Below, one piece after another: positions 1-10,660 of a stretch of 64,000 nucleotides of DNA. Under the pieces are notes generated by a model that saw nothing but the letters and a program-made list of their open reading frames with translations, had not been told where the DNA came from and did not search any database. Within the stretch, counting starts at the first letter, position 1. Every line of letters starts with the position of its first letter. Both the position numbers and the translations under genes were made by a program. The DNA lies in assembly GCA_018806915.1 (NCBI GenBank), contig JAGKQI010000105.1, forward strand, positions 2,294,001-2,358,000, written 5' to 3'. Source of the DNA: Phytophthora colocasiae. Taxonomy: Eukaryota > Oomycota > Peronosporomycetes > Peronosporales > Peronosporaceae.

Positions 1-147
1 TTGACTCACTGTAACCGCCACATTTGTAGCCCCCGCATCCAGCGCATTCTCCAGTAATTCTTTCACTGCATTTGCAGGTCTATGTACCACTTCTCCAGCC
101 GCAATGCGGTTCACCACGTCCGGACTTAGACGCTCGATACGTGCCAT
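1..147 (-). CDS. MLH1: DNA mismatch repair protein MLH1, N-terminal fragment (partial)
   Basis: The first 49 codons of a MutL-family protein, cut by the window edge. MutL proteins are GHKL ATPases that act with MutS homologues in mismatch repair. The start ATG is at 147. Visible are the family N-terminal block [17 protein letters not shown] and then [11 protein letters not shown], which holds the Glu and Asn of ATPase motif I. The RPANA variant fits MLH1 better than the PMS paralogues, which usually differ there. No intron falls in the visible part. The gene is divergent from the SPOC-like gene starting at 276. Confidence 0.9.
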   Translation of the reverse strand, partial: MARIERLSPDVVNRIAAGEVVHRPANAVKELLENALDAGATNVAVTVSQ

Positions 148-275
148 CTTCGCTCCTGATTGAATTCTGACGTACTTTATAAAGGGAAAGGATATGATTG
201 GCTGAAAAAAAAAGGTGGGGTTACGTTTCCATTAATAAAAACGTACCCCCTGCTGATGACAGTTGACAAGGAGTA
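148..275. promoter_or_regulatory. Divergent promoter with CCAAT box between MLH1 and the SPOC-like gene
   Basis: 128 bp separates two divergent start codons. An inverted CCAAT box (ATTGG) lies at 197-201, followed by an A-rich run. The role is inferred from position. Confidence 0.4.
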
Positions 276-1375
276 ATGGTGGTGTTCAGCGTCTACAAGT
301 CGTCCAAATATCTCTTCGACTGTGTGGGCATTGCGGACCCAACGTCACAGATATACCCGACAGTGAGATCCGATGAGATAGAAGCGCTTCAGTACGTTTT
401 TTTTTGGAGTAAATTACCGCTTAAAACGGCAGCATTAGAGGAATACTGACGTGGTTTTGTTTTTTAGACTTAGTGTGGTAGATGTGATTAAGCGCGTAGA
501 CTACGCTGAAGTGGACAGGCTTATTGCTTGTTGTGTGCAACATGTACTATTATATTGGAGGGTTTCTAAATGGGACAAGTGTTGACTTGGTATTACTTTG
601 CAATATGCAGCCACCACAAACAATTGTGGTGCCGTCGACACACGGAGACATTGTCCAGTTCCAGCACTTTACGAAGTATCTGAAAGGCAAACAACGGGTG
701 AGGGGGTGGAGATGATTAACTCAAGTGATTATATGATGCTGACTTTGTACATGTTGATGCGGTGTCAGGCTGGGGTAGTTCTACTTGAAGATGGTCAGCT
801 CTTGATCCTTGCACCACTGGAGAAGGACGACTTGGGGTTACGCTGTGTGGTTGTCAAAGCGAAATCTACAGTGGAGGAACCGCATAACATGACAGCTACC
901 GCTCCACAACAGGTAGAAAACGTCGACCCATCAGGGTCGGAAGATACAGGCGAGAAACATCGACGGCGTCGAGTTCGCCCTCGTAGTCGAGAGCGTTCGC
1001 GGACAGGGATAACAGATACTGTGCGTGGTGACTTACAAACCGAGTCGAAACAAAATAACCAGGTACTTCTGTTTTCTTGCTGTAATATCTCTCAATGCCG
1101 TTGTTCATGATTTGTTTGATATGAGTAACAGGTTGCAGTAGGAACTCCAGCTACTGCATCGAACGACAAGTTGGAAATGCTCTTCCATTACCCGCGGATT
1201 GAGAGGGCTACTAAAATTGCCCAATTCCGGTGCGTTCAGTATTCAGTACTTCGAAATATGATTGTTGATTGACACTTCGTTTTGATTCGTGTTCGTAAGT
1301 CAAGAGTACGAAGCATTTAATGAGCTCCACTACGAACTATTGCGGAAGTGGAGCAAGGCGGATCAAGATAGTTGA
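276..1375 (+). CDS. SPOC-like domain protein, six exons, function unknown
   Basis: Exons 276-391, 468-561, 611-697, 769-1062, 1132-1229 and 1300-1375 join in phase to a 254-residue protein. The donors are GTACGT, GTTTCT, GTGAGG, GTACTT and GTGCGT. The best functional hint is the stretch YLKGKQRAGVVLLEDGQL followed by LILAPLE, which resembles the core of SPOC domains (SPEN/FPA-type transcription and RNA-processing regulators). The C-terminal half has an Arg-rich patch (RRRRVRPRSRERSR, a possible nuclear signal) and a short helical end. The GTTTCT donor and the last acceptor (GTAAG) are atypical. They were chosen because the phase works and the alternatives hit stops. The SPOC assignment is an inference from a short motif, and the protein may be something else. 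Confidence 0.5.
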
Positions 1376-1741
1376 AGACGCACACCAGACCAATGAGAGG
1401 CGTACGCCGCCTGAAACGAAATGTTTTTTTTTAAATAAAAGACCAAACGCCCTGGGTGAAAACCGTTAATACGAAATTGACCCATAGCCACGTTGTCTGC
1501 TCTTCCCCACTCTGCCCTCCCTCACTTTGGTTCTTGCCTTCCAATATCAGTTCACTGCAAGCAAATATGCCAGCATTAACGATGCCGCGTCCAGAAGAAT
1601 TCCAACGAGTGCTTCCCACTTTACTTCTCGAACGAAGAGACCCTCTTCACTAATGAGGACATTGCAGATAACCCACGCTACCAACATGATACTAGCGACA
1701 ACGTACCAGAATGCCTTCCCTGTTATAGTGAATATTCGAAA
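1376..1741. other. Intergenic stretch, no supported gene
   Basis: Only short, low-quality reading frames on both strands. It could hold decayed sequence once attached to the CRN fragment, but I recognised no C-terminal CRN domain. Confidence 0.4.
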
Positions 1742-2176
1742 TCAGTTCATGTAGCAGCAAGCACCATACCAACAGAAATACAACAACGTACATTTAGGAT
1801 GAACACACGTTTGATCATGCTCCGAGATGTGGATGAGAACGTGGATCTCGTCCTTGCCCGCGTCAGCTAAGTCTGGAAAGCCAAAGGTAGCGTCTCCAAT
1901 ATTCCATGTCTGTGCCATCCTATTGGAGGTATCGTTCATCATCGCTGTGATGCCATCAGGAGTTTCGCCATTCTTCAGGTGCTGGACATCAGGGTCGTTC
2001 AACTTCAACCAGTTGCCGTCCTTTTTCGCGACGTACAGCTCTAGTTGTTCCACAGGGAAGTTGTACATCTTCTTCTCCTTGATTACATCCTTGAGGAGCC
2101 CAACATTATTGAAATCATCAATCACCACTCTAACGATGCCTCCATCTTCGACCGCCATACACGACAACGACTTCAT
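1742..2176 (-). CDS. Crinkler (CRN) N-terminal domain without an effector C-terminus
   Basis: 144 codons that align by eye to the CRN N-terminal translocation domain: start MKSLSCMAVED, then IDDFNNVGLLKDVIKEKK, LYVAKKDGNWL in the place of the LFLAKKDGAWL motif, a run of Asp/Leu-rich sequence, MAQTWNIGDA, and the late signature EIHVLIHI. CRN proteins are oomycete effectors whose N-terminus directs delivery and whose variable C-terminus acts in host nuclei. Here the frame ends about 20 residues after IHVLIHI, so no C-terminal domain is present. An ATG four codons upstream (2188) is open, but the one at 2176 matches the family start. This is probably a solo N-terminus or truncated pseudogene. 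Confidence 0.7.
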   Translation of the reverse strand: MKSLSCMAVEDGGIVRVVIDDFNNVGLLKDVIKEKKMYNFPVEQLELYVAKKDGNWLKLNDPDVQHLKNGETPDGITAMMNDTSNRMAQTWNIGDATFGFPDLADAGKDEIHVLIHISEHDQTCVHPKCTLLYFCWYGACCYMN

Positions 2177-2547
2177 GGCTTGCGGCAACTTTTACAATTG
2201 AGGAGGAAAGAATATCTGCAGCCGATTACATCACTCGAACCTACAAATTGGATTGAAGTGATGTGATTGACTGCAGGATTTTCGCAAGTCGTTGCCATGG
2301 TATGGCAGTCGAACTAATATTCGACTGGCCAGCTCATCGCACTTGGACAATTTTAACTGCAACGTCGAAAGTGGCTTTGCCATTGCACTTGCACTTGCTC
2401 CTTGCTGTACGAGTACTTCGCACTCAGCATCGTCTACATGTCATGTAATAACACAACGCCCATAGAGTTGATTCTTGTCTGTTAGATTTCAGCCACATGT
2501 AGATTTATTCCCAGCTTAGTCTCCCAATCTATGCGAGAACGCGAGGT
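2177..2547. other. Intergenic stretch upstream of the CRN fragment and 3' of the aminopeptidase
   Basis: About 370 bp with no convincing coding frame. It holds the CRN promoter side and the 3' flank of the Xaa-Pro aminopeptidase gene. Confidence 0.4.
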
Positions 2548-4226
2548 CTACGCATAGCGTAATGCCTCCATCGCGTTCAGTTCCTTCGGCACCTTTGTCG
2601 TCGTAATTTCAATGCCAGTCTCAGTAATCTACAGCGGTCGTACACGTTAGAGCGTGAGTAAAGACAAACATAATATCGGAGTACTGCATAAGACATACCA
2701 CAACGTCATCTTCAATACGAATACCAATACCACGGAACTCCTCAGGCAAGTCAAAATCGTTCTTCGGCAAGTAAATACCTGGCTCCACCGTCACCACCAT
2801 TCCTGGCGTCAAGGGCGCTCCACGCGTGATGTGCGGTGTGTCGTGAGTGTCCATGCCCAGGTAGTGGCCGATGTGTGTCGGGTTATACTTCTGGAACTCT
2901 CGAATAGCAGAACGCGAGGCGGATCCACTCGTATTCTTCAAAATCCCCAGGTCAAGCATTCTCTGCATCATGATATCCACAGAGAAGTCATGCAGTTCGT
3001 TCAAAGTAATCGGCTCCTTGCTTTCAATCTGTTTCTTCAAGTGTTCAAGGCACTTCTTCTGGACGTCCAGCACAAATTCGTACATCATGAGCTGCCCTGA
3101 CGACAGCTTTCCTCCCACAGGCCATGTGCGTGTGATATCACTTGCGTACCCTCCAGCAACTTCACAGCCCGAGTCAACCAGCACCAATTCGTTTTCACGA
3201 AGCAAATCGCGCTTGGCTAAGTAGTGGATCACTGCCGCATTCGATCCCGATCCCACGACATTCGGGAATGCGTTCCACAAGGCACCATTCTTCTTGATGG
3301 ACCCTTCAAAAGTCGATCCCAGTGCCAGCTCCGACATGCCAGGACGCGTATTCTTCATCATGTCAATGAACCCCTGTGCTCCAATATCTGCTGCAAAGCG
3401 CATCCTGTTCAGCTCGTTCTCAGACTTGGTAACACGGAGTTGTTCCACCAAGAAGTCACCAGCAAAGAATTTGTTGTGGAATCCCTGCGTTGCCTCCACA
3501 AATGCCGGCGAGTATTTGCCTCCATCAGGCTTCAGAACAAACACTTTGTCCACTCCAGAGAGAAGTTTGTGCATGGTAGGAGACAGAGACGTGAGCTGAT
3601 AGGCGTCGTCTGCAAGATACCGGTCTTTTGCTCCGTCCAGTCCAATACGAGCGCCATCCCATTGCTCACTGCATCAAATTAATCAGTAATATGATAAAAA
3701 ACTACATCGTAGACAGATAGCCTACCTGTGCGGGTCCCGAGGACGTACAAAGAGCACGAATGAGCATTTATTCTGCGTCTTAAGCAGCACAGCGTGAGCG
3801 TCAGGCTCCTCCAGGCCTGTCAGGTACATGAAGTTGCTGCTCTGATGGAAATCCCACGGAATGTCGTGCGTCATGTACTTGACCTCAGCCGCATTGGTAA
3901 TCAGCGCTGAATTGTCAGGCATCGTCGCGAAAAGCTTCTTGCGGCGCTCCTGGAACTCAGTGGCCGGTAGTCCTGGGTAATAGCTAAGTCAGTTTATATT
4001 TCTGCACAAAACCTCTAAAATGTTTTACAGATCACGTACCGGGCTGCAGACATCCAGGCTGCACCTCAAAAGGGTTAAACAGCTCCTGGTCACTTGCAAC
4101 AGCGAACGTCGACTTGAATCTTGACGCAAAGGCCCGGGCCGAGCCCGTTCGGGCCTGCATAGCTCGTAGCGCCACCTTCCGCATCATATTGACTTGCTTT
4201 ACTGTAGGGAGTTGAGCGATCCGCAA
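2548..4226 (-). CDS. Mitochondrial Xaa-Pro aminopeptidase (XPNPEP3/Icp55-like)
   Basis: Four exons in transcript order (4226-4040, 3972-3726, 3668-2699, 2628-2548) give 494 residues with matching phases. It is an M24B metallopeptidase that removes N-terminal residues ahead of proline or trims imported mitochondrial proteins. The N-terminal AMP_N part contains FHQSSNFMYLTGLEEP and LFVRPRDPH. The catalytic 'pita-bread' domain shows the metal ligands in LVDSGCEVAGGYASDITRT (two Asp), HIGHYLGMDTHDT (His), VEPGIYLP (Glu) and GIGIRIEDDV (Glu). The first roughly 40 residues are basic and Ala/Ser/Arg-rich without acidic residues (MMRKVALRAMQARTGSARAF), which fits a mitochondrial presequence. An in-frame Met pair at codons 14-15 could also start translation. 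The gene is divergent from NSA2. Confidence 0.9.
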
Positions 4227-4436
4227 TATAATGTCGCTCGAATGTAATATATGTTACTGAAAGAAGGTGTCACTCAAACGAGTGATCACCTCCCATTTAA
4301 GTACGAGCAGTTTGACTGGCCATCGCCAGTCTTACACATTCCGAAGAGCTACCGAACGTTCAGCTCTGAAAAGGGACCTACGAGGCAGCAAGGGAAGGAG
4401 TTGGAACGTCTTTAGCAGCTTCGTGACACAGCCAAG
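4227..4436. promoter_or_regulatory. Short bidirectional promoter between aminopeptidase and NSA2
   Basis: 210 bp between divergent start codons. It must hold the promoters and 5' leaders of both genes. I saw no clear TATA element. Confidence 0.45.
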
Positions 4437-5219
4437 ATGCCGCAGCATGAGCATATGGAGATGCACCGCAAGCGCCACGGCGTGCGCATGGATGCAGCCG
4501 AGAAGAAGCGCAAGAAAGAGGCGCGTGAGGTGCACCGCCGTTCACAGTTTGCCCAGAAGGTGCACGGTCTGCGCGCTAAGCTGTACAACCAGAAGCGCTT
4601 CAAGGAGAAGGCTGCCATGAAGAAGACGTTGGCGTTGCACAATGAACGTACCAACAAGCACGCCAACGACGATGAAATTCCGGATGGTGCTGTGCCGTCC
4701 TACCTGCTCGACCGTGAAGGTGTGTCCCGTGCTAAGGTGTTGAGCAACACTGTGAAGCAGAAACGGAAGGAGAAGGCTGGCAAATGGGACGTGCCTATCC
4801 CTAAGGTCAAGCCTATTGCTGATGATGAGATGTTCAAGGTGCTGCGTTCCGGTAAGCGGCGCAACAAGGCGTGGAAGCGTATGATCACTAAGGCTACGTT
4901 CGTGGGTGAGAACTTCACGCGTAAACCGCCAAAGTACGAGCGTTTCATCCGCCCAAGTGCCATGCGCTTCAAGAAGGCCCATGTGACGCACCCGGAACTC
5001 AAGACCACTTTCCAGCTTGACATTCTCGGCGTCAAGAAGAACCCGCAGAGTCCACTGTACACGCAGCTTGGCGTCATGACGAAGGGTACCATCATTGAAG
5101 TGAACGTGAGCGAACTCGGACTAGTGACTACGTCAGGCAAGGTCGTGTGGGGTAAGTACGCCCAGATCACGAACGTCCCGGAGAACGATGGCTGCATCAA
5201 CGCCGTGCTGCTCGTGTAA
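4437..5219 (+). CDS. NSA2: Ribosome biogenesis protein NSA2 (TINP1 homologue)
   Basis: An uninterrupted 260-residue protein, the length of human NSA2. It is a nucleolar factor needed for 60S subunit maturation (27S pre-rRNA processing) and belongs to the S8e-like family. The start [15 protein letters not shown] matches the conserved N-terminus, followed by a very basic helical region ([16 protein letters not shown]). The conserved blocks [53 protein letters not shown] and the terminal [11 protein letters not shown] are all present. The family is nearly invariant, so the identification is firm. Confidence 0.97.
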   Translation: MPQHEHMEMHRKRHGVRMDAAEKKRKKEAREVHRRSQFAQKVHGLRAKLYNQKRFKEKAAMKKTLALHNERTNKHANDDEIPDGAVPSYLLDREGVSRAKVLSNTVKQKRKEKAGKWDVPIPKVKPIADDEMFKVLRSGKRRNKAWKRMITKATFVGENFTRKPPKYERFIRPSAMRFKKAHVTHPELKTTFQLDILGVKKNPQSPLYTQLGVMTKGTIIEVNVSELGLVTTSGKVVWGKYAQITNVPENDGCINAVLLV

Positions 5220-5449
5220 TTGCCGTTTATAACTATAGATCTCTTTGCAATCATATATCTCTTCAAAAACCCATACTTCTCTTGAATCTTAATTTCTTGT
5301 AGCTTTCAATATCTAATATGGCTTCAAATTCTTTACATAGAAACGAGGGAGGTCTCTCCCACTCGACTCGACGAAATATCGGTGCGAAGACGCTTGGGCG
5401 TCGCTAACGGCACTGCTACTGCTCCCCCCACTTCCCGCTTGGCCTCGCG

Positions 5450-7628
5450 ATGAACGGTAACAAGACACACTCGGTGCACTTCGACCCGTCGGTGCGCTCG
5501 GACCTAGACAGCGGCCGCTCCACGGCGTCGGCGTCGGCGTCCGCTCCCATCCCCGTTCTCCCTAATAGTAATCCGACACCCCCTAAGAGGAATAATAGTC
5601 TTGTGCGTAAGATCATGCAGCAGACAATTGGAGAAAACTACGAGGACACTTCACTACCAGCTGTGCAGAACTTCGTGGCTAGTGTGGAGAACTACTGTGC
5701 ATCCACTGAGAGCTTAGCCAGTCTTGGGAAATCGCTCTACACGTCTCCTGCACTGGTCTTTGTGGTGGACGACGTCATGCGCGTCATCCTCTGGAACGAC
5801 TGTGCAGTCAAGCTCTGTGGCTATTCGAGGGAGGAGATGGCAGGCAGGAGTTTACTTAAGGAGCTTCCGTACCTAGTGCCTCCTGCTACAGCCAAAGTCC
5901 TGGCTGATGCATTGACACATTGTGTGCGGGGATCTCCAGTCTCTAGTGTCATGTTGGAGCTTATTGCCAGAGATCAGACTAAGGTCACTTTGCTTGGGTC
6001 ATGTACACCATTGATGGGGAACCCTGTGGGAGCTGGGATGCTCGTGGTGGCACAAGATCTCACTCATTTACCATTCGCAATGGTGGACAAGAAGGCGGTG
6101 GCTGAGACGCCAGCAGTGCTGGATCAAGCACAAGCTACACGTACGTTTTGGTATGAATTATTGTTGTTATTTTTTTACAAGGAATTGATTTTTTTATTTT
6201 GTGATTTTAGCTTCAGAGACTCAAGTTGTTGAAACGACTACTGTAGCTCCTCCAGTGCAGGTTCCCGTGCAGGCTGCGGCAGCTCCAGCTCCTGTTCCTG
6301 CTGCAGTTGCATCGAACGCTTCGACGATTCCTGGATGGAGTGAGATTGCACCAAATTACTCTATTGAATGTGTGCTTGGACAGGGAAGCTATGGCCAAGT
6401 GGTGCGTTGCAAGCACCTGCCAACGGGAGAGATCGTGGCAATTAAGAAGATCCAGAACGTCTTTTCAGATCCAATCGATGCCAAGCGCATTCTGCGTGAA
6501 TTATGCATCTTGCGGCAGCTGCGGCATCCCAATATTGTGCAGATCCGTGAAATTATCGCGCCGCTCGACATGGACCACTTCCAAGATCTTTTTGTGGTGT
6601 TCGAGTATCTGCCGTCCGACTTAGAGAAGCTTCTCCACTCCCCTCAGTTCCTTACGGCTGAACACTTGAGGTGGCTGTTGCTGGATCTGCTCAAGGCACT
6701 GAAGTACATGCACTCGGCTGAGATTGTACACCGCGACCTGAAGCCTGCCAATGTGTTACTCAATCTTTCGCCTGTAGCTATCAAGATCTGCGACTTTGGA
6801 CTAGCACGCGGCCTCTCATCGTCTGCATCCACTACAGGACGAAAGCGTAAGCGTCTAGGCGATGGCTCCATCCCAGAAGAGACCACGCTGCAGGGCGTTG
6901 GCGTACACCCCCGTACCCCAGCCCGTCGTATTCAACGGCAGCTCACAGAACACGTTGTTACAAGATGGTACCGGGCACCCGAGATTATTTTCCGTGACCA
7001 TGACTACTCAGCCGCAATCGATGTGTGGTCGGTCGGATGTATCTTTGCTGAGCTTCTGAGTATGCAGAAGAGCAGTGTTCCGTCACACTACCAGCGTGAG
7101 CCGATCTTCCCTGGCGTTTCCTGCTTCCCACTTAGCCCTGGAGCTGGTCAAGTTGCATTGCCGCAAGACAGCCGAGACCAGCTGAACACCATTCTCGATG
7201 TACTTGGCACGATGGAAGAAGAAGATATCGCAGAAATCGCAGATCCAGATGTGCAGTTCTACTTGCGCAGCCTTCCACCCCGACCAAAGCGCAACCTGCA
7301 GGAAATGTACCCTGGCGCTGAGCCTGAGGCTATTGATTTGTTGACGTGGATGCTCAAGATGAACCCACGCAAGCGCGCAACTCTGGATGAAGCGCTGTCA
7401 CACAAGTACCTCGCCAGTATCCGGTCGCTTGAGGAGGAGATTGTGGCCCCAGGAACGATCCAGCTCGAGTTTGACGAGAAGAAGATGAATGTGACGGAGA
7501 TCCGCCAACGGATGGTAGGTGAGATTCGGTTCTACCACCCAAACGCTGGCAGCAGTGCGGCTGCAAGCTCTTCAGCAAGGGGAGCTCAGCCCAACGGTGG
7601 TATTAACAAGAAGGTGAAGCAAGGATGA
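5450..7628 (+). CDS. PAS domain-MAP kinase fusion with a TEH activation motif
   Basis: Two exons (5450-6140 and 6211-7628; donor GTACGT, T-rich acceptor) encode 702 residues. Residues about 95-205 form a PAS domain (SPALVFVVDDVMRVILWND, GYSREEMAGRSLL), a likely small-ligand, redox or protein sensor. An Ala/Pro-rich linker leads to a CMGC/MAPK-type kinase from about residue 280: GQGSYGQVV, catalytic Lys in AIKKI, HRDLKPANV (about 404), CDFGLARGL (about 425) and VVTRWYRAPEI. The dual-phosphorylation site is TEH (about 476-478) instead of TEY, so the second phospho-acceptor is missing. About 49 residues separate DFG from TEH, with a basic insert (RKRKR) that may be a nuclear signal. A second insert follows the APE/DVWS region. 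The kinase should be active as judged by its residues, but its activation must differ from classical ERKs. Confidence 0.9.
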
Positions 7629-7750
7629 GAAACACTGTCGGATACTACAGTACTCAAGACATAGTAAAAACGCATATGTAGTACTTCATGTAGTAGATTG
7701 TCCAAACCACTTTCAAGCACAACAAAGGATAATAGAACTACTCCCTCTAC

Positions 7751-9722
7751 CTACTCGAAGATCAGAGACTTGAGCAGGTTCTCCATTCCATCCATAGCGT
7801 GCGCAATAGCCTCCATTGAGCTCGCGTACGAAATACGCATACCGAATTCGTCACCAAACTCCGAGCCTGGTACAACGGCAATGTGCGAATCTTGCAGCAA
7901 GTGTGCGCAGAAGTCATCGACGCTCGTGAGAGTTACACACTTGTCCGCAGTGAAGGCTTTCTTGCCCTTGAAGTAGAACGACAAGTCCAGGAACACGTAG
8001 AACGCAGACGTCGGGTACGCGAAGCGCACATTGGGCATGGCGGTCAGTCGCTTGACAATGTAGCAGCGTTTGGTGTTGAGGTTTTTCATGACCTCCGTGA
8101 TTCGACGTTCACCCTTCTCCATGCACTCCAGCTCGTACTTGAGAGCCTCCACGGCTGCTACTTGGCCCACAGTGTTCGGGCACGACGTCAGTTGAGCCTG
8201 CAGCAGCGTGCACGGGTCGATGAAGTATTTAGGAGCGGCGAGGTAACCCACACGCAGACCAGTCATGGCGTGTGCTTTGGAGAAGCCGTTCACTAGCAAC
8301 GTGCGCTCAAACATGCCCGGCAGAGTGGCGAAGCTCACGTGCTTACGCTCAGGCACACCTACTTCTTGGTACAGTAGCTGTTCGTAGATCTCGTCCGAGA
8401 CAACAACGATGTGGCGGAACTGTGGCTTACGCAGCACTGCAGCAATCCGCTCCAGGTGTTCAGGACTGTGTAGCGTGCCCGACGGATTGCTCGGGTTGCA
8501 GAGGATGATAGCCTTGGCATCAGGGTGCACCGTGAGCGTTTTCTCGAGCTCCTTCGGGTTGATCAGGTAGTTCTCTTCGAGCGTCGTGCGTAGTGGAATG
8601 GGCTCTGCGTACACGAGCTTGACGATCTCCGGGTAGTTGAGCCAGTAGGGCGTCGGGATAATGACCTTCTGACCGGGACGACACACCGTGTACAGCGCCT
8701 GGTAAACGGACTGCTGCGCGCCGTTAGAAACGAGCACCTCTGTGGCTGGATCGTACTTGAGCCCCTTCGCCTTCTCCAGGTACGTTGAGATGAGGTCGCG
8801 CAGCTCTACGAGCCCCTTCATGTGCGCGTACTTGATGTTTCCCTCGATCATGGCCTGAGCTCCTGCAGCGAGCACACGCTCATGCGGGTTGTAGTCCGGT
8901 TCGCCCACACACAAAGACCAGACCTGTTTGCCCTCAGCCTCCATTTGCTTCGTCTGGCCGTGAATCAACACGGTCTTGGCGACTGTTACCTTCTGGAACA
9001 TGGGATTCAGTGGGTACTTGTCGACCATAGTGATGTTAGTTCCAGTCTCGACACGGCCAGTCTTGCGAGATAGGTCGGTTGCCGTCGTAGCCTCTTTGCT
9101 CTGTGACGTCGCGTAGGAACCCAAAACGCGCACGAACGCACAGATCTCGCTCAACCTCCGCATGGCCGCAGCCATGTTGGTGTTTGTCAGGTGGCCCTGT
9201 ACGTCCACGTAGAACAGGTATTTGTACCGGCGGGTGTCCACAACCTTTTCACCATTTTGCTGTGGTCGGCTCTCGATCTTGGTTAGGTCCAGATCGCGCT
9301 GCGAGAAGACCGCGAGTGCGCGGTTGAGCATGCCCTTGGCCGAACTGTCCTTGAAACCGAATACCAGTGACGTCTTGAACTCGACGTCAGTGTTCTTCTC
9401 GTCGAGCGCCAGGTCCTCTTTCTTGGAGAGCAGCAGGAACCGCGTGTACGAAGCAGGCAATTCGTCCTGTTCGGGTGTGGATGTCTCCTGTAGATCGCAC
9501 TCACCCACGACGTGCAAACCGTACTTTAGCAACAGGTCATAGTTCGCGTGGATACTGCCAAGGGTGGACGAGGACGGTGAAGTCCACTTCCTCGTCCTGC
9601 ACGGCGGCACATGCATCTTCGGCTCGCTTGAACGTGACACAAGAGGCCGAGTTGTCGACGAAATGACGCGCAGCCTTCTCGGCCACGCCAACTTCGTAAG
9701 CGATCTTGAGTTCCGCGCCCAT
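7751..9722 (-). CDS. Reduced prephenate dehydratase/ACT-aminotransferase fusion with an N-terminal frameshift
   Basis: From ATG 9722 the frame reads MGAELKIAYEVGVAEKAARH, the start of a prephenate dehydratase (PDT) domain. Around 9555-9575 the homologous sequence switches frame (DFTVLVH, then LGSIHANYDLLLKYG in another frame). The two frames cannot be joined by an intron of reasonable size. After the shift the frame stays open to 7751: TRFLLLSKKED, an ACT domain with SKIESRP-type motif (here TKIESRP), then a class I PLP aminotransferase with SLCVGEPDYNP, CNPSNPSGTLH, SDEIYEQLLYQ, the PLP lysine in NGFSKAHAMTGLRVGY, and MRISYASSMEA. PDT lobe 2 is absent. The aminotransferase could be made alone from ATG 9028 (MVDKYPLNP, about 425 residues). 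Either the front end is decaying or the assembly has an indel here. Confidence 0.75.
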
Positions 9723-9736
9723 GGTTTGCAGTTCAA

Positions 9737-10178
9737 GTGGTGATTAAAGTGTGAGCAGTGCTGTTGACACTTCCAAATCGGAAATGAGAGTGTTTCGACG
9801 ACTGCAAAAAGCAGAGAGGACTGTCATCACCACGACGATCACTTGGTGGAGGTCTACATGTACTGCCGTGTACTAGCGAAGCGTGACAGCAGCTGCGTCA
9901 TGGATCGCGGAGCTTCGGCATGGCGGAGGCATCACGTTGCGACCAAGCAGGATGTTTGGTCGCAATGGACCTCTTTTATGTAACATGTAGCCATGTTAAC
10001 CTGTCAGGGTAGGAGTATGCTGGTCGAGTTTACACGGGGACGAGTGAAAGCCACGCAATGCAGCAGAGTCCGTTCCGTCATTGCACTAAAAATACTCGAT
10101 AAAACATTGGCGTCGGTGAAGAAGATGTCGCCTGTGCTTGTGGTTCCTTCATTGATTCATCGCGATTCCCTAGACACT
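9737..10178. other. Intergenic stretch upstream of the aminotransferase locus
   Basis: No supported gene. It holds the presumed promoter of the minus-strand aminotransferase locus and a perfect small inverted repeat, TAACATG-TAGC-CATGTTA, at 9981-9998. An open plus-strand frame from 9993 shows no recognisable domain. Confidence 0.4.
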
Positions 10179-10640
10179 GGGGGGGTTCACACCGGCAAAT
10201 TTCCAGTAGGCGACTTACATAAACCAGTATTTTTCGTGTCTCGTTTGACCGAATTTGCAGAAGAGTGGTACTTTTTCCGAGTAGGGAGATCAGCTACTCG
10301 GAATTTCTTCAGTTTGCAGTAGGGGAGAATGCAAGAAGGCCATGGCGAGCGTGGAGCAAGGTCAGAGCCACTCGTAGCGTAAGGGAGTAGCGGGGCGATG
10401 TCGTAGCTGTAATCACCGTCGCTCTCTTCACTGCTACTCTCTCCATTATCTTCGCCGCGTTCAATAAACCAACGAATCGCGACCAGATCTGCTGGGGATA
10501 CGCTGGCCCCCGCCATTTTGTCTGTGTTCTCTGAGGCAGCTGAAGATTAACCGGTTGGAAGGCAACTCGCCGATTTCAGTAAATTTGGAGAAATGGACTT
10601 TCTTGTAATCTACTGGAAATTTGCCGGTGTGAACCCCCCC
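10179..10640. mobile_element. MITE-like non-autonomous DNA transposon with 31-bp perfect terminal inverted repeats
   Basis: The terminal repeats at 10179-10209 and 10610-10640 are exact reverse complements, starting with seven G followed by TTCACACCGG. The element is 462 bp and is flanked by a direct ACT on each side (10176-10178 and 10641-10643), a plausible 3-bp target-site duplication. It has no transposase. A 3-bp duplication is typical of PIF/Harbinger and CACTA superfamilies. The G-rich end is compatible with Harbinger, but the superfamily is not decided by this sequence. The element ends 20 bp before the first coding codons of the membrane protein gene. Confidence 0.85.
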
Positions 10641-10660
10641 ACTGATCACCATTCTCGTAG

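Noticed and set aside
4267..4620. Plus-strand frame starting upstream of NSA2
   Set aside because: It is out of frame with NSA2 and runs into its coding sequence, and is Arg/Ser-rich without family match.
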